Origin: Shouchella sp047238345
Lineage (GTDB): Bacteria > Bacillota > Bacilli > Bacillales > Bacillaceae_D
NCBI RefSeq assembly: GCF_047238345.1
Contig: NZ_JBDFMQ010000001.1
Span: forward strand, 868,001 to 932,000
Direction of reading: 5' to 3'
Length of the DNA: 64,000 nucleotides
The position numbers and the translations under genes were made by a program. The notes beneath the pieces were generated by a model that saw only the letters and a list, made by a program, of their open reading frames with translations, was not told where the DNA came from and made no database searches. Positions 32,889-40,228 of the stretch are shown here, in pieces. How positions within the stretch are numbered: position 1 is the stretch's first letter; every line of letters starts with the position of its first letter.

Positions 32889-33740
32889 ATGGGGGAGTTA
32901 AAGAGTAAACGCGATGCTGCTGCAGCATTAATTGGACAGCTAGACAAACAGTTAAGGTGCCCCTTCTGTCAGCAAGTTTTAGAGTGGGATCAATCGTATC
33001 GCTTCACATGTGTGGAAAACCATTCATTTGATTTATCGAAACAAGGATCGCTGTTCTTAGTGAAACAAGCTGCAAATAGTCAATATGATGAACCGTTATT
33101 TCAGGCGAGGCATAGGATCATCCAGCAATTTCAGCTGTATGCGCCAATCTATGAAATCATCTCTTTAGAATTAAGAGATAAAGACGTGATATTAGATGCT
33201 GGAACTGGTGAAGGATCTCACTTGAATGAATTTAAGAAAAGATTTCCGGAAATTGTTCCAATTGGATTAGACTTATCAAAAGATGGAATTAACCAAGCGG
33301 GAAAACTTTATCGTGATAGCTTATGGATAGTAGGAGACTTAGCCAATCTTCCGTTTCAAAATGAATCAGTCGATGTCATACTAAACATCTTGTCTCCTTC
33401 AAATTACGCTGAGTTTAAAAGGGTATTAAAACAAGATGGGAAACTGATTAAAGTGATACCAAGAGCGAACTATCTACAGGAACTAAGAAAATATACGAGC
33501 GAAACGACAAACGAAACATATTCAAATCATCAAACCGTAGCCTTATTTAATCAGCATTTTTCTGAGGTGCAGGTAAAGACGATTCAGTATAAGAAAGAAT
33601 TAACTCAAGCAGAGCGTCAAGCGATTATCAACATGTCGCCGCTTGGGTGGTCTGTTTCGGCAGAGGCGAGGCAAATGTATATTGAAGAAGGTCAATCGAC
33701 AATCACAATCGACTTGGATCTTTTAATCGCAAAAATGTAA
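32889..33740 (+). CDS. rlmA: 23S rRNA (guanine-N1)-methyltransferase, RlmA family
   Basis: 283 residues. An N-terminal zinc finger is formed by RCPFCQQVL and CVENHSFDLSKQG (Cys-X2-Cys ... Cys-X3-His). SAM motif ILDAGTGEGSHLNEF and a GDLANLPFQNESVDVILNIL substrate region follow. This is the RlmA family, which methylates G745 (RlmA-I) or G748 (RlmA-II) of 23S rRNA; in Gram-positives RlmA-II affects tylosin resistance. Which position is modified here cannot be decided. AAGGTGAC ribosome binding site. Confidence 0.85.
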   Translation: MGELKSKRDAAAALIGQLDKQLRCPFCQQVLEWDQSYRFTCVENHSFDLSKQGSLFLVKQAANSQYDEPLFQARHRIIQQFQLYAPIYEIISLELRDKDVILDAGTGEGSHLNEFKKRFPEIVPIGLDLSKDGINQAGKLYRDSLWIVGDLANLPFQNESVDVILNILSPSNYAEFKRVLKQDGKLIKVIPRANYLQELRKYTSETTNETYSNHQTVALFNQHFSEVQVKTIQYKKELTQAERQAIINMSPLGWSVSAEARQMYIEEGQSTITIDLDLLIAKM

Positions 33741-33742
33741 CG

Positions 33743-33785
33743 AAGAACATCCAGCTTGTTTACTCATGCTTGGATGTTCTTTGAT
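33743..33785. terminator. Terminator between RlmA and Nudix genes
   Basis: Stem AAGAACATCCAGC / GCTTGGATGTTCTT with one bulged base and a loop of about 12. The T runs are modest on both strands. Confidence 0.65.
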
Positions 33786-34236
33786 TTTGGATAATTGAAG
33801 AGTAATATGGCAGTATATAATCTTTATATTCATCTTTTAAATCACGAGGAAGGGTCTTGAAGAATTTCACATCCAAAGATTCATTGCTGTCATGCTTTAA
33901 CTTGCCACTATACTGATTCGTCCAATAAACAGCGGTAACGGAATAAATTTCATCCCCATTTTGAAAGGTGTAATGGTAGTCTTCGCCTGAAAAAATGCCG
34001 AGTAATTGAAGGGATGTGATCACGAGTCCCGTTTCTTCTAAAACTTCGCGAGTAGCTGTTCCTTCAATAGTCTCACCAAGTTCCATCAGACCACCGGGAA
34101 GTCCCCACCCACCATCTTTACGATGTTCAAGTAACAGTTCTTCCTGATCATTAAATATAAGCACGACTGCTCCAGGCAACAGTAAAGGATCGTTCCCTAC
34201 TTTTTGGCGTAAAGCATTTACATAATCCAAAATCAT
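33760..34236 (-). CDS. Nudix hydrolase
   Basis: About 158 residues. The Nudix box is complete, from GGLMELGETIEG to REVLEETGL, so a Mg-dependent pyrophosphatase fold is certain. FNDQEELLLEHRKDGGWGLPGG is the usual approach strand. Substrates in this branch (YjhB/MutT-like) include oxidised dGTP, ADP-ribose and sugar nucleotides; not determined. The start is ATG 34236 or TTG 34230, the latter 8 bases from AAGGAG. The open frame upstream is antisense to the repeat protein gene and is not coding. Confidence 0.85.
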   Translation of the reverse strand: MILDYVNALRQKVGNDPLLLPGAVVLIFNDQEELLLEHRKDGGWGLPGGLMELGETIEGTATREVLEETGLVITSLQLLGIFSGEDYHYTFQNGDEIYSVTAVYWTNQYSGKLKHDSNESLDVKFFKTLPRDLKDEYKDYILPYYSSIIQNQRTSKHE

Positions 34237-34378
34237 CGCTCCTTTAAGGTAAGTGTGGAGAGGTTTGTTGCAACAATTATATATGCAGAATGAATTATTT
34301 AAAAGAAAATTAAAAAAGTAGTCAATTAAATAGGTGAAAGGCTCAGGAACTTTGTCCATGCAACCAACTCCCTTCATG

Positions 34379-34387
34379 CATAAGGTA
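34379..34387 (+). promoter_or_regulatory. Possible sporulation (sigma-K/E-like) -10 element
   Basis: CATAAGGTA matches the CATAnnnTA -10 core of sigma-K promoters, 32 bases before the start of a coat-like protein. A good -35 at the right spacing is not seen, so this is weak. Confidence 0.3.
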
Positions 34388-34418
34388 TATAAGACCTTAA
34401 GTTTGGGAGGTGAATGGA

Positions 34419-34694
34419 ATGAGTTACTATGGAACTGGTGGTTATGGACACTATAGACCTGCAAAAGGCTTCTCAGCACGTATCTGTCCTGGTTGTCGCT
34501 GCAAAAAGCGATGCAATTCTTGTAACGAACGTCCAAAAGAGCGCAAAGAAGATCGTAAAGACGATTGTGGTTGCAAAGAAGACCGTAAAGAAGATCACAA
34601 AGAAGATCGTAAAGAGAATCGAAAAGAAGAGCACCCTGTAGAGCATAAGATCTATTATTCAAATGAAGATTCGAAACCATGTGAAGACTGTTAA
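34419..34694 (+). CDS. Cys-rich protein with Lys/Glu/Asp/Arg repeats, possibly spore-coat-like
   Basis: 91 residues. Tyr/Gly-rich start SYYGTGGYGHYRP, a cysteine cluster RICPGCRCKKRCNSCN, a run of KEDRK/KEDHK-type units (residues 42-72), CGC in the middle and CEDC at the end. This mix resembles small spore coat proteins that cross-link through Cys and Tyr. GGGAGG is 8 bases before the ATG. It is a single gene with a strong terminator. No enzyme fold. The coat role is inference. Confidence 0.65.
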   Translation: MSYYGTGGYGHYRPAKGFSARICPGCRCKKRCNSCNERPKERKEDRKDDCGCKEDRKEDHKEDRKENRKEEHPVEHKIYYSNEDSKPCEDC

Positions 34695-34702
34695 CTCTCT
34701 AT

Positions 34703-34744
34703 ACAAGGCTAAGCCATTGTGCAACAATAGGCTTAGCTTGTTTT
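34703..34744 (+). terminator. Terminator after the Cys/charged-repeat gene
   Basis: Stem ACAAGGCTAAGCC / GGCTTAGCTTGT with one bulge, capped by an inner ATTGT-GCA-ACAAT hairpin, then four T. Confidence 0.85.
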
Positions 34745-34760
34745 AATTAGGGGTGTAAAC

Positions 34761-35402
34761 ATGAGAATTGAGTCACCAAAAATACCAGAGTCTTTAACAG
34801 AAAAAAAGCTGTTACAAATGATAGAGGAAGAAGAGAACGAAGCTGTCTACATATCGATAAATGAAGAAGATGCACGTAATGTAATACTTGAGCGATTCGT
34901 TCTCTCAAACGCTCGTGTGTCACGTACGACGTTTACAGGCGCACAGATGCCTCGTGCGGATTTTACAGACGTGCAATTTGTTAATTGTGATTTTTCAAAT
35001 GTGGATTTTTCAGAAAGTATTTTTCATCGTGTGGAATTTATTGATTGTAAGTTGATTGGTAGTCACTTTTCAAATGCTCATCTTGCACAAACAACCTTTT
35101 CAAATAGCATGTTGAATCTAAGTAACTTTATTGATGTTCGAATCAAGCAAGTTCAGTTTTTACAGTCATCGATGAAACAAATGAATGTAGCAAATGGCAA
35201 GATTAAAGGGTTATACCTCAATGAGTGTGATATAGATGATATTAGTTTTTTTGAAACGCCGTTAATGGGTGTTGATATAAGTACGTGTACATATAACCGA
35301 ATAGAGGCGTCACAGCAGGTGATCGCTGGGTTGATTGTGTCGCGAGATCAAGCGGTTGGCTTTGCACGATTATTAGGTTTAAGAATAAAGGAAGAAATGT
35401 AA
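34761..35402 (+). CDS. Pentapeptide-repeat protein
   Basis: 213 residues. From about residue 45 a run of A(N/D)LXX-like pentapeptides is seen (FVLSNARVSRTTFTGAQMPR, ADFTDVQFVN, CDFSNVDFSE, SIFHRVEFID, CKLIGSHFSN, AHLAQTTFSN). This folds as a right-handed quadrilateral beta-helix. The first 40 residues are a separate charged region. Relatives include Qnr-type DNA mimics that protect gyrase from quinolones and self-protection factors; many have no known role. It is a single gene. Confidence 0.8.
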   Translation: MRIESPKIPESLTEKKLLQMIEEEENEAVYISINEEDARNVILERFVLSNARVSRTTFTGAQMPRADFTDVQFVNCDFSNVDFSESIFHRVEFIDCKLIGSHFSNAHLAQTTFSNSMLNLSNFIDVRIKQVQFLQSSMKQMNVANGKIKGLYLNECDIDDISFFETPLMGVDISTCTYNRIEASQQVIAGLIVSRDQAVGFARLLGLRIKEEM

Positions 35403-35474
35403 CAGATATGTGAACTTCTATGAAAACAGAGAGATTCTCGCTATCATTCTATTTAGCAACAAAAGAACCCATGG

Positions 35475-35480
35475 TACACT
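35475..35480 (+). promoter_or_regulatory. Extended -10 promoter of htpX
   Basis: TGG-TACACT gives an extended -10 (TGn) with TACACT at 35475-35480. The -35 is weak (TTTAGC). It lies 28 bases before the ATG. Confidence 0.45.
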
Positions 35481-35507
35481 AAGAAAAAGGATTTATGGAG
35501 GGGTATA

Positions 35508-36416
35508 ATGGGGAAACGAATTATGTTGTTTATTGGAACGAATATTCTTGTTCTAACAACAATTTTTCTTGTGTGGTCATTGATCATTCAGTTTACAGGC
35601 ATTGATGGTTCATTCGTATCGAGTGATGGTTCCATTCAATTTGCTGTTATTTTATTATTTAGTGCGATTGTTGGGTTTGCAGGTTCCTTTATTTCATTAG
35701 CGATGTCTCGTTGGATCGCAAAAACGATGATGAAGGTAAAAGTAATTGATCCTGAAGGCCCAATGTCTAGAGATGAGAAAGCAATTGTAGAGAAAGTTCA
35801 TCGCTTGTCGAGAGCAGCTGGCTTAGCGCATATGCCAGAGGTTGGCATCTATCAAAGTAATGAAGTAAATGCATTTGCAACAGGTCCCTCTAAAAAACGA
35901 TCGTTAGTAGCGGTCTCGTCAGGATTATTAGACACGATGGATGACGATGCTGTTGAAGGTGTTATTGCGCATGAGGTTGCTCACGTTGCGAATGGCGATA
36001 TGGTTACAATGACGCTATTGCAAGGAATTGTTAATACATTTGTTGTATTCTTCTCCCGTGTGATTGCAATTGTGCTATCACGCTTTGTGCGCCCGGAATT
36101 TCAGTTTATTGTGCAATTCGCTTCCATTATTATTTTACAAATTCTCTTTTCGTTACTAGGAAGCCTTGTTATTAGTGCCTATTCACGTCATCGTGAATTC
36201 CACGCAGATCGTGGTGGTGCAGACTTGGCAGGCAGAGATAAAATGGTTCATGCGCTACGTTCATTGCAACAGTATGTAAATCGTGCGAAAGCAGGGGATC
36301 ATTTAGATGACACTGCTGTACAAACGATGAAGATCAATGGTGGAAAAACAATGATGAAATTAATGTCGACTCACCCTGATTTAAACGATCGAATTGCACG
36401 ATTAGAACAACGTTAA
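35508..36416 (+). CDS. htpX: Membrane zinc metalloprotease HtpX
   Basis: 302 residues. Two N-terminal membrane helices (about 5-27 and 44-66), the zinc motif HEVAH at 155-159, two further helices (about 170-215), and the third ligand Glu in SRHREFHADRGGADL. HtpX (M48B) degrades damaged membrane proteins and is usually induced by heat or membrane stress. Length matches the family. GGAGGGG ribosome binding site, single gene, strong terminator. Confidence 0.93.
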   Translation: MGKRIMLFIGTNILVLTTIFLVWSLIIQFTGIDGSFVSSDGSIQFAVILLFSAIVGFAGSFISLAMSRWIAKTMMKVKVIDPEGPMSRDEKAIVEKVHRLSRAAGLAHMPEVGIYQSNEVNAFATGPSKKRSLVAVSSGLLDTMDDDAVEGVIAHEVAHVANGDMVTMTLLQGIVNTFVVFFSRVIAIVLSRFVRPEFQFIVQFASIIILQILFSLLGSLVISAYSRHREFHADRGGADLAGRDKMVHALRSLQQYVNRAKAGDHLDDTAVQTMKINGGKTMMKLMSTHPDLNDRIARLEQR

Positions 36417-36421
36417 GAAGT

Positions 36422-36455
36422 AACTTCCGTCGAGACATTCGACGGAAGTTTTTTT
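36422..36455. terminator. Bidirectional terminator after htpX
   Basis: Perfect 11-bp stem ACTTCCGTCGA / TCGACGGAAGT with loop GACAT, then seven T. It also serves the converging aldo-keto reductase gene. Confidence 0.88.
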
Positions 36456-37383
36456 ATGGGATTAGGTTACCAGCAGCTGCGTAAAGTTCTGTCCATTCTT
36501 CCCTTGATAACGGAATGGCGGAACCAGCACAAGCTTCTTTTACTCTACTTGGTTTTGTTGATCCTACCACAACTTGGATATTAGCTGGATGCCTTGTAAT
36601 CCATGCGGTAGCGATTGCTGTAGCAGAGACATTATACTGTTTTGCTAAACGCTCAAGTACATCATTAAGCTCTGGGAATTCTTTGTGATTGCCAATAAAC
36701 GTGCCTGCAAAAAATCCATTTTGATAAGGAGACCAAGCTTGTAAAGTAATCTCATTCAAACGACTATAATCAAGCGTTCCAGCATCTCGATTGACAGATT
36801 CATCTGTCTTCATGTTTAGCGACATACTTGAGTCAATTAACGGTGTATGGGCAAGGCTGTATTGTACTTGGTTCACAATGAGTTTCTGATCAACCGAACG
36901 TTGCAACAATTCGATTTGTTGTGGCGTGTGATTCGATACACCAAAATGACGAACTTTTCCACTATCATGGAGCTGTTGAAATGCTGCAGCGACTTCATCA
37001 GGCTCCATTAATGGATCAGGTCTGTGCAATAATAAGATATCCAAATACTCGGTGTTCAAACGCTGCAAAATAGCGTCGACGGACGTGAGGATATGGTCTT
37101 TTGAAAAGTCATAATAACCCGTTGCCCCTTTTCGAATGCCGCATTTGCTTTGTAAAACAATCTTTTCCCGGGAAATGTCTGTATGAGAAAGCGCTTTTGC
37201 AAATAATGATTCACATTCACCGCCGCCATAAATATCGGCGTGATCATAAAAATTAATGCCTTCTTCATAAGCGGTTTGAAGCAATTCTTGAATGGAAGCA
37301 TCGTCTAATCCATTTATTCGCATATTGCCTAAGATAATATTGGAAACGTTTAAATCCGTTCCTGGTAACACAAATGTTTTCAT
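36454..37383 (-). CDS. Aldo/keto reductase (YcsN/YdhF-like)
   Basis: 309 residues, AKR TIM barrel. The catalytic Tyr/Asp are in INFYDHADIYGGGECE, Lys in IVLQSKCGIRKG, and His in LLLHRPDPLMEP. QAWSPYQNGFFAG and VVVGSTKPSRVKEA form the NADP site. The YcsN/YdhF branch reduces aldehydes of unknown identity. AAAGGAGG ribosome binding site. It lies 60 bases downstream of the amidase gene on the same strand. Confidence 0.87.
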   Translation of the reverse strand: MKTFVLPGTDLNVSNIILGNMRINGLDDASIQELLQTAYEEGINFYDHADIYGGGECESLFAKALSHTDISREKIVLQSKCGIRKGATGYYDFSKDHILTSVDAILQRLNTEYLDILLLHRPDPLMEPDEVAAAFQQLHDSGKVRHFGVSNHTPQQIELLQRSVDQKLIVNQVQYSLAHTPLIDSSMSLNMKTDESVNRDAGTLDYSRLNEITLQAWSPYQNGFFAGTFIGNHKEFPELNDVLERLAKQYNVSATAIATAWITRHPANIQVVVGSTKPSRVKEACAGSAIPLSREEWTELYAAAGNLIP

Positions 37384-37443
37384 AATAGCCTCCTTTTCTT
37401 ACTATATTCATAGTTTAAAAGGAGATGGAACAAGAGTACAGTA

Positions 37444-38274
37444 TTATTGTTCGACAATCCCTTTTGCAATCGCATGAGCAATCGTCTCTTGATAAGAATC
37501 ATCTGACAGCTTTGCGGCTTCTTCTGCATTTGTAATAAACCCAACTTCTACAAGAATGGCTGGGACAGGGCTGTTACGTAACACATGAAACGTTTCTTGT
37601 TTGACACTTCGATCTACGGCACCGGTATCAGCAAGTAGGGATTGTTGTGTGGATTGTGCCATTGCTTTACCGGTCGTACTAGACGGATGGTAAAAAGTTT
37701 CAATCCCAGCTGCTTCTACGTTCGTATGCCCATTCGCATGGATGCTAACAAATTGGTCTGCGCCCCATGCTGAGGTCACAGCTACTCGTTCTTCTAAGGA
37801 AAGAAAGACATCTGTTTCCCTCGTCATATTCACAACATAGCCTAATTCTTCTAAACGTTTCTTTGTTTTATGTGCAATATCTAATACAACATCTTTCTCC
37901 ATTAATCCATTTGCAGCAGCACCACTGTCATGAGCACCATGACCTGGATCGAGCATAATTCGTTTTGGCTCTGGGTTGTTTACAGGAGGTGGGGGAGTTA
38001 CGTCAATTCGTTTGACCCACTCCAGACTAACGTAGCCTGTTCCATCCGCAAGACGTCCCCAACCTTGACCTTCATCAATAAATTCAACCATGTCACCATT
38101 ATATTTTACCCCCACGACCTCTGCTGACGTGCTAGGGGCATTCCGTACATTTAACGTTGTGTTTACTGTTACTTCTCCTTGTTCGACTGCATATGCCGGC
38201 ATAACAGCAAGCAACAAGCAGGCAAGAGTTACGATTAAAATAAAACCATTGATTTGCAATTTATTATTGTTCAT
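37444..38274 (-). CDS. N-acetylmuramoyl-L-alanine amidase with SH3b domain, secreted
   Basis: 276 residues. A signal peptide (FILIVTLACLLLAVMPAYA) precedes a bacterial SH3 domain (about 33-92: VNTTLNVRNAPSTSAEVVG ... GYVSLEWVKRID) that binds the wall. A Pro-rich linker and an Amidase_3 domain follow with zinc ligands in LDPGHGAHDSG, MEKDVVLDIA and VSIHANGHT, and the catalytic Glu in ILVEVGFITN. It cuts the glycan-peptide link of peptidoglycan, probably in wall turnover, sporulation or cell separation. GGAGGAC ribosome binding site. Confidence 0.92.
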   Translation of the reverse strand: MNNNKLQINGFILIVTLACLLLAVMPAYAVEQGEVTVNTTLNVRNAPSTSAEVVGVKYNGDMVEFIDEGQGWGRLADGTGYVSLEWVKRIDVTPPPPVNNPEPKRIMLDPGHGAHDSGAAANGLMEKDVVLDIAHKTKKRLEELGYVVNMTRETDVFLSLEERVAVTSAWGADQFVSIHANGHTNVEAAGIETFYHPSSTTGKAMAQSTQQSLLADTGAVDRSVKQETFHVLRNSPVPAILVEVGFITNAEEAAKLSDDSYQETIAHAIAKGIVEQ

Positions 38275-38383
38275 GTGAATGTCCTCCTCACCAACGGTAT
38301 AAGAGACATTCTGACCATGCTAGTAATCTTTTAAACACGAAGAAAGAAAAAGATTTTTAGAATGAGAGATTCTCAAGAAATTT

Positions 38384-40228
38384 TCATTCCATAAAGCGAA
38401 GTAAATCGCCTAACAGAAAATCATCCGAGAGCTGAAGTTGTTCTCGAACAATTGCTTGTTTGGCTGAACAAGATTGTATTGGAATCATGGTGTTGCTTGA
38501 ACGCTCATAACAGGCATGGTCGGCAAAAAGAAAATCTTGCGCAATAAAATGGCCATCTCGAAAAATGATTGGCATGTCGCTTGGGCGAGTAAATAAATCA
38601 TAGCTAAAAGATAAGTTTGCTTTTGTTGAGATGCCAAGAAGATGAAGAACCGTTGAATGAATATCAATTTGTCCACCTTCTGTTTCAATTGTGCGTCCTG
38701 TTTGTCCTGGGATATGGATAATCAACGGCACCTTCTGTAAATCAATATGAGAGAACGTTGTTTCTTCTTGATCTAAAAATTGATGGACACCTTTTTCATA
38801 TTGACGAGAAATACCGTAGTGATCTCCATATAAAACAAACATCGTGTCCTCATACATGTCTTCGTCTTTTAATTGCTGAAAAAACTGTTCGACCGCCGCA
38901 TCTAAATAACGAACGGTCGTAAAGTAGCGATTCACAACACCTACATCTGTATCGCCCTCTTCAATCAACTGATCTTCCTCTTCCAAAAGAAACGGAAAAT
39001 GATTCGTTAATGTAATAAATTTTGCAGAATACGGTTCTTCTAATTCTTTTAAAAGTGGGATAGATTGTTCAAAAAAAGGTTTATCTTTTAAACCATAATT
39101 TACACTTTCCTCTTCTGTAACGTCGTACATCTCTTTTGAAAAGAAGTGATGATACCCAAGTGCCTCGTACATTAACTCGCGATTCCAAAAAGTAGCATCG
39201 TTAGCATGAAAGGCTGCAGATGTATACCCATTATGTTGTTCAAGGATCCGTGGCAGTGACTGAAATGTATTTGTATAGCTCCTCACAAAAGCAGAACCGC
39301 TTGATAGAGGATAAAAACCTGTATCAAGCATGAACTCCATATCTGATGATTTTCCTTGTGCTGTTTGATCATAAATGTTTGGAAAGTAAAAGCTCTCGGC
39401 AAGTAATCGGTTTAAAAAAGGGGTTAGTTCCTCGCCGTTATTTTCTTGTTGAATGACAAAATTTTGTACAGACTCTAAGCTAATAAAAACAACATTCTTT
39501 CCAGAAGCTAGTCCAAACGTAGAAGTGTCAGGTGGAGGAGGATCGACCATTTCCCCTTTAATCTCTGATGCAACCGTTTGGTTTGCAACCATCCCTTTTA
39601 AAGGCGCTTGTACGGATTGAGCGACGTTAATAATTTGATAATTGTAAATTCCGAGTGATGAAACCATTTGATCGCGTGCATAATCATGTTGTAGCACATA
39701 CGGGTTTTGAATCAAACTTAAGCCAACGGTGAGAGCTAAAAAAGAGCTAGCTGTTATGAAATAAGGCTTTCCTTTTGGCCGACTAATAGGTGCCTCTTGT
39801 TTACTATAAAACCAAGCAAGCGTACAGAAGAACAAGACATCAATAAGGAGGAGTAGATCATAGGGAGAAAAGAGCTCAACTGTACTCGAACCGAGTCCAC
39901 CTACATTATTAAGCTGAAGTAAAACGGATGACGTTAGAAAATCAATATAAAAGCGATAGTAAAGCAAATTACCTATTAATAATGCTGTAGATAATAGGTA
40001 GATTAAACAAAAAACAAGTGGACGAATATGATGTCGACCAACAAAACTTAAACTAAAAAGAAGAAGCAAACTGCCAATTGGACTTATCAAAAAAAGAAGC
40101 CAGTCCATAAAGTTATGTAGAGGTAATGAAAAACCAAGAAAACTTGTTACTAATGTTTTAAATGTAAGAATTAAAAGGGCAATAGGTAAAAAATGAGCCT
40201 TCACCACATGATGAGGAAAAGCTTTCAT
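38384..40228 (-). CDS. LtaS-like phosphoglycerol transferase (alkaline phosphatase superfamily)
   Basis: 614 residues. Five membrane helices (about 12-180) are followed by an extracellular sulfatase-type domain. Metal and active-site residues are in FISLESVQNF (E252), YDQTAQGKSSDMEFM, TFWNRE (W348, R350), LTNHFPF (H410) and YGDHYGI (D469, H470). In LtaS the nucleophile is Thr in QGKTSD; here the site reads QGKSSD, so Ser294 replaces it. LtaS-type enzymes move glycerol-phosphate from phosphatidylglycerol to a lipid-linked acceptor. It is the last gene of a coupled three-gene operon, with a 4-base overlap, so its acceptor may be a special lipid. Confidence 0.87.
   Translation of the reverse strand: MKAFPHHVVKAHFLPIALLILTFKTLVTSFLGFSLPLHNFMDWLLFLISPIGSLLLLFSLSFVGRHHIRPLVFCLIYLLSTALLIGNLLYYRFYIDFLTSSVLLQLNNVGGLGSSTVELFSPYDLLLLIDVLFFCTLAWFYSKQEAPISRPKGKPYFITASSFLALTVGLSLIQNPYVLQHDYARDQMVSSLGIYNYQIINVAQSVQAPLKGMVANQTVASEIKGEMVDPPPPDTSTFGLASGKNVVFISLESVQNFVIQQENNGEELTPFLNRLLAESFYFPNIYDQTAQGKSSDMEFMLDTGFYPLSSGSAFVRSYTNTFQSLPRILEQHNGYTSAAFHANDATFWNRELMYEALGYHHFFSKEMYDVTEEESVNYGLKDKPFFEQSIPLLKELEEPYSAKFITLTNHFPFLLEEEDQLIEEGDTDVGVVNRYFTTVRYLDAAVEQFFQQLKDEDMYEDTMFVLYGDHYGISRQYEKGVHQFLDQEETTFSHIDLQKVPLIIHIPGQTGRTIETEGGQIDIHSTVLHLLGISTKANLSFSYDLFTRPSDMPIIFRDGHFIAQDFLFADHACYERSSNTMIPIQSCSAKQAIVREQLQLSDDFLLGDLLRFME

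Noticed and set aside
34529..34632. CRISPR-like or tandem DNA repeat
   Set aside because: The repeated aaagaaGAtcgt-type units are codons of a KEDRK protein repeat, with no spacers.
34237..34680. Long N-terminal extension of the Nudix frame
   Set aside because: Its composition (YDLLCDLLYGLLC-type) is the antisense of the charged-repeat gene; the Nudix start lies at 34236 or 34230 with AAGGAG.
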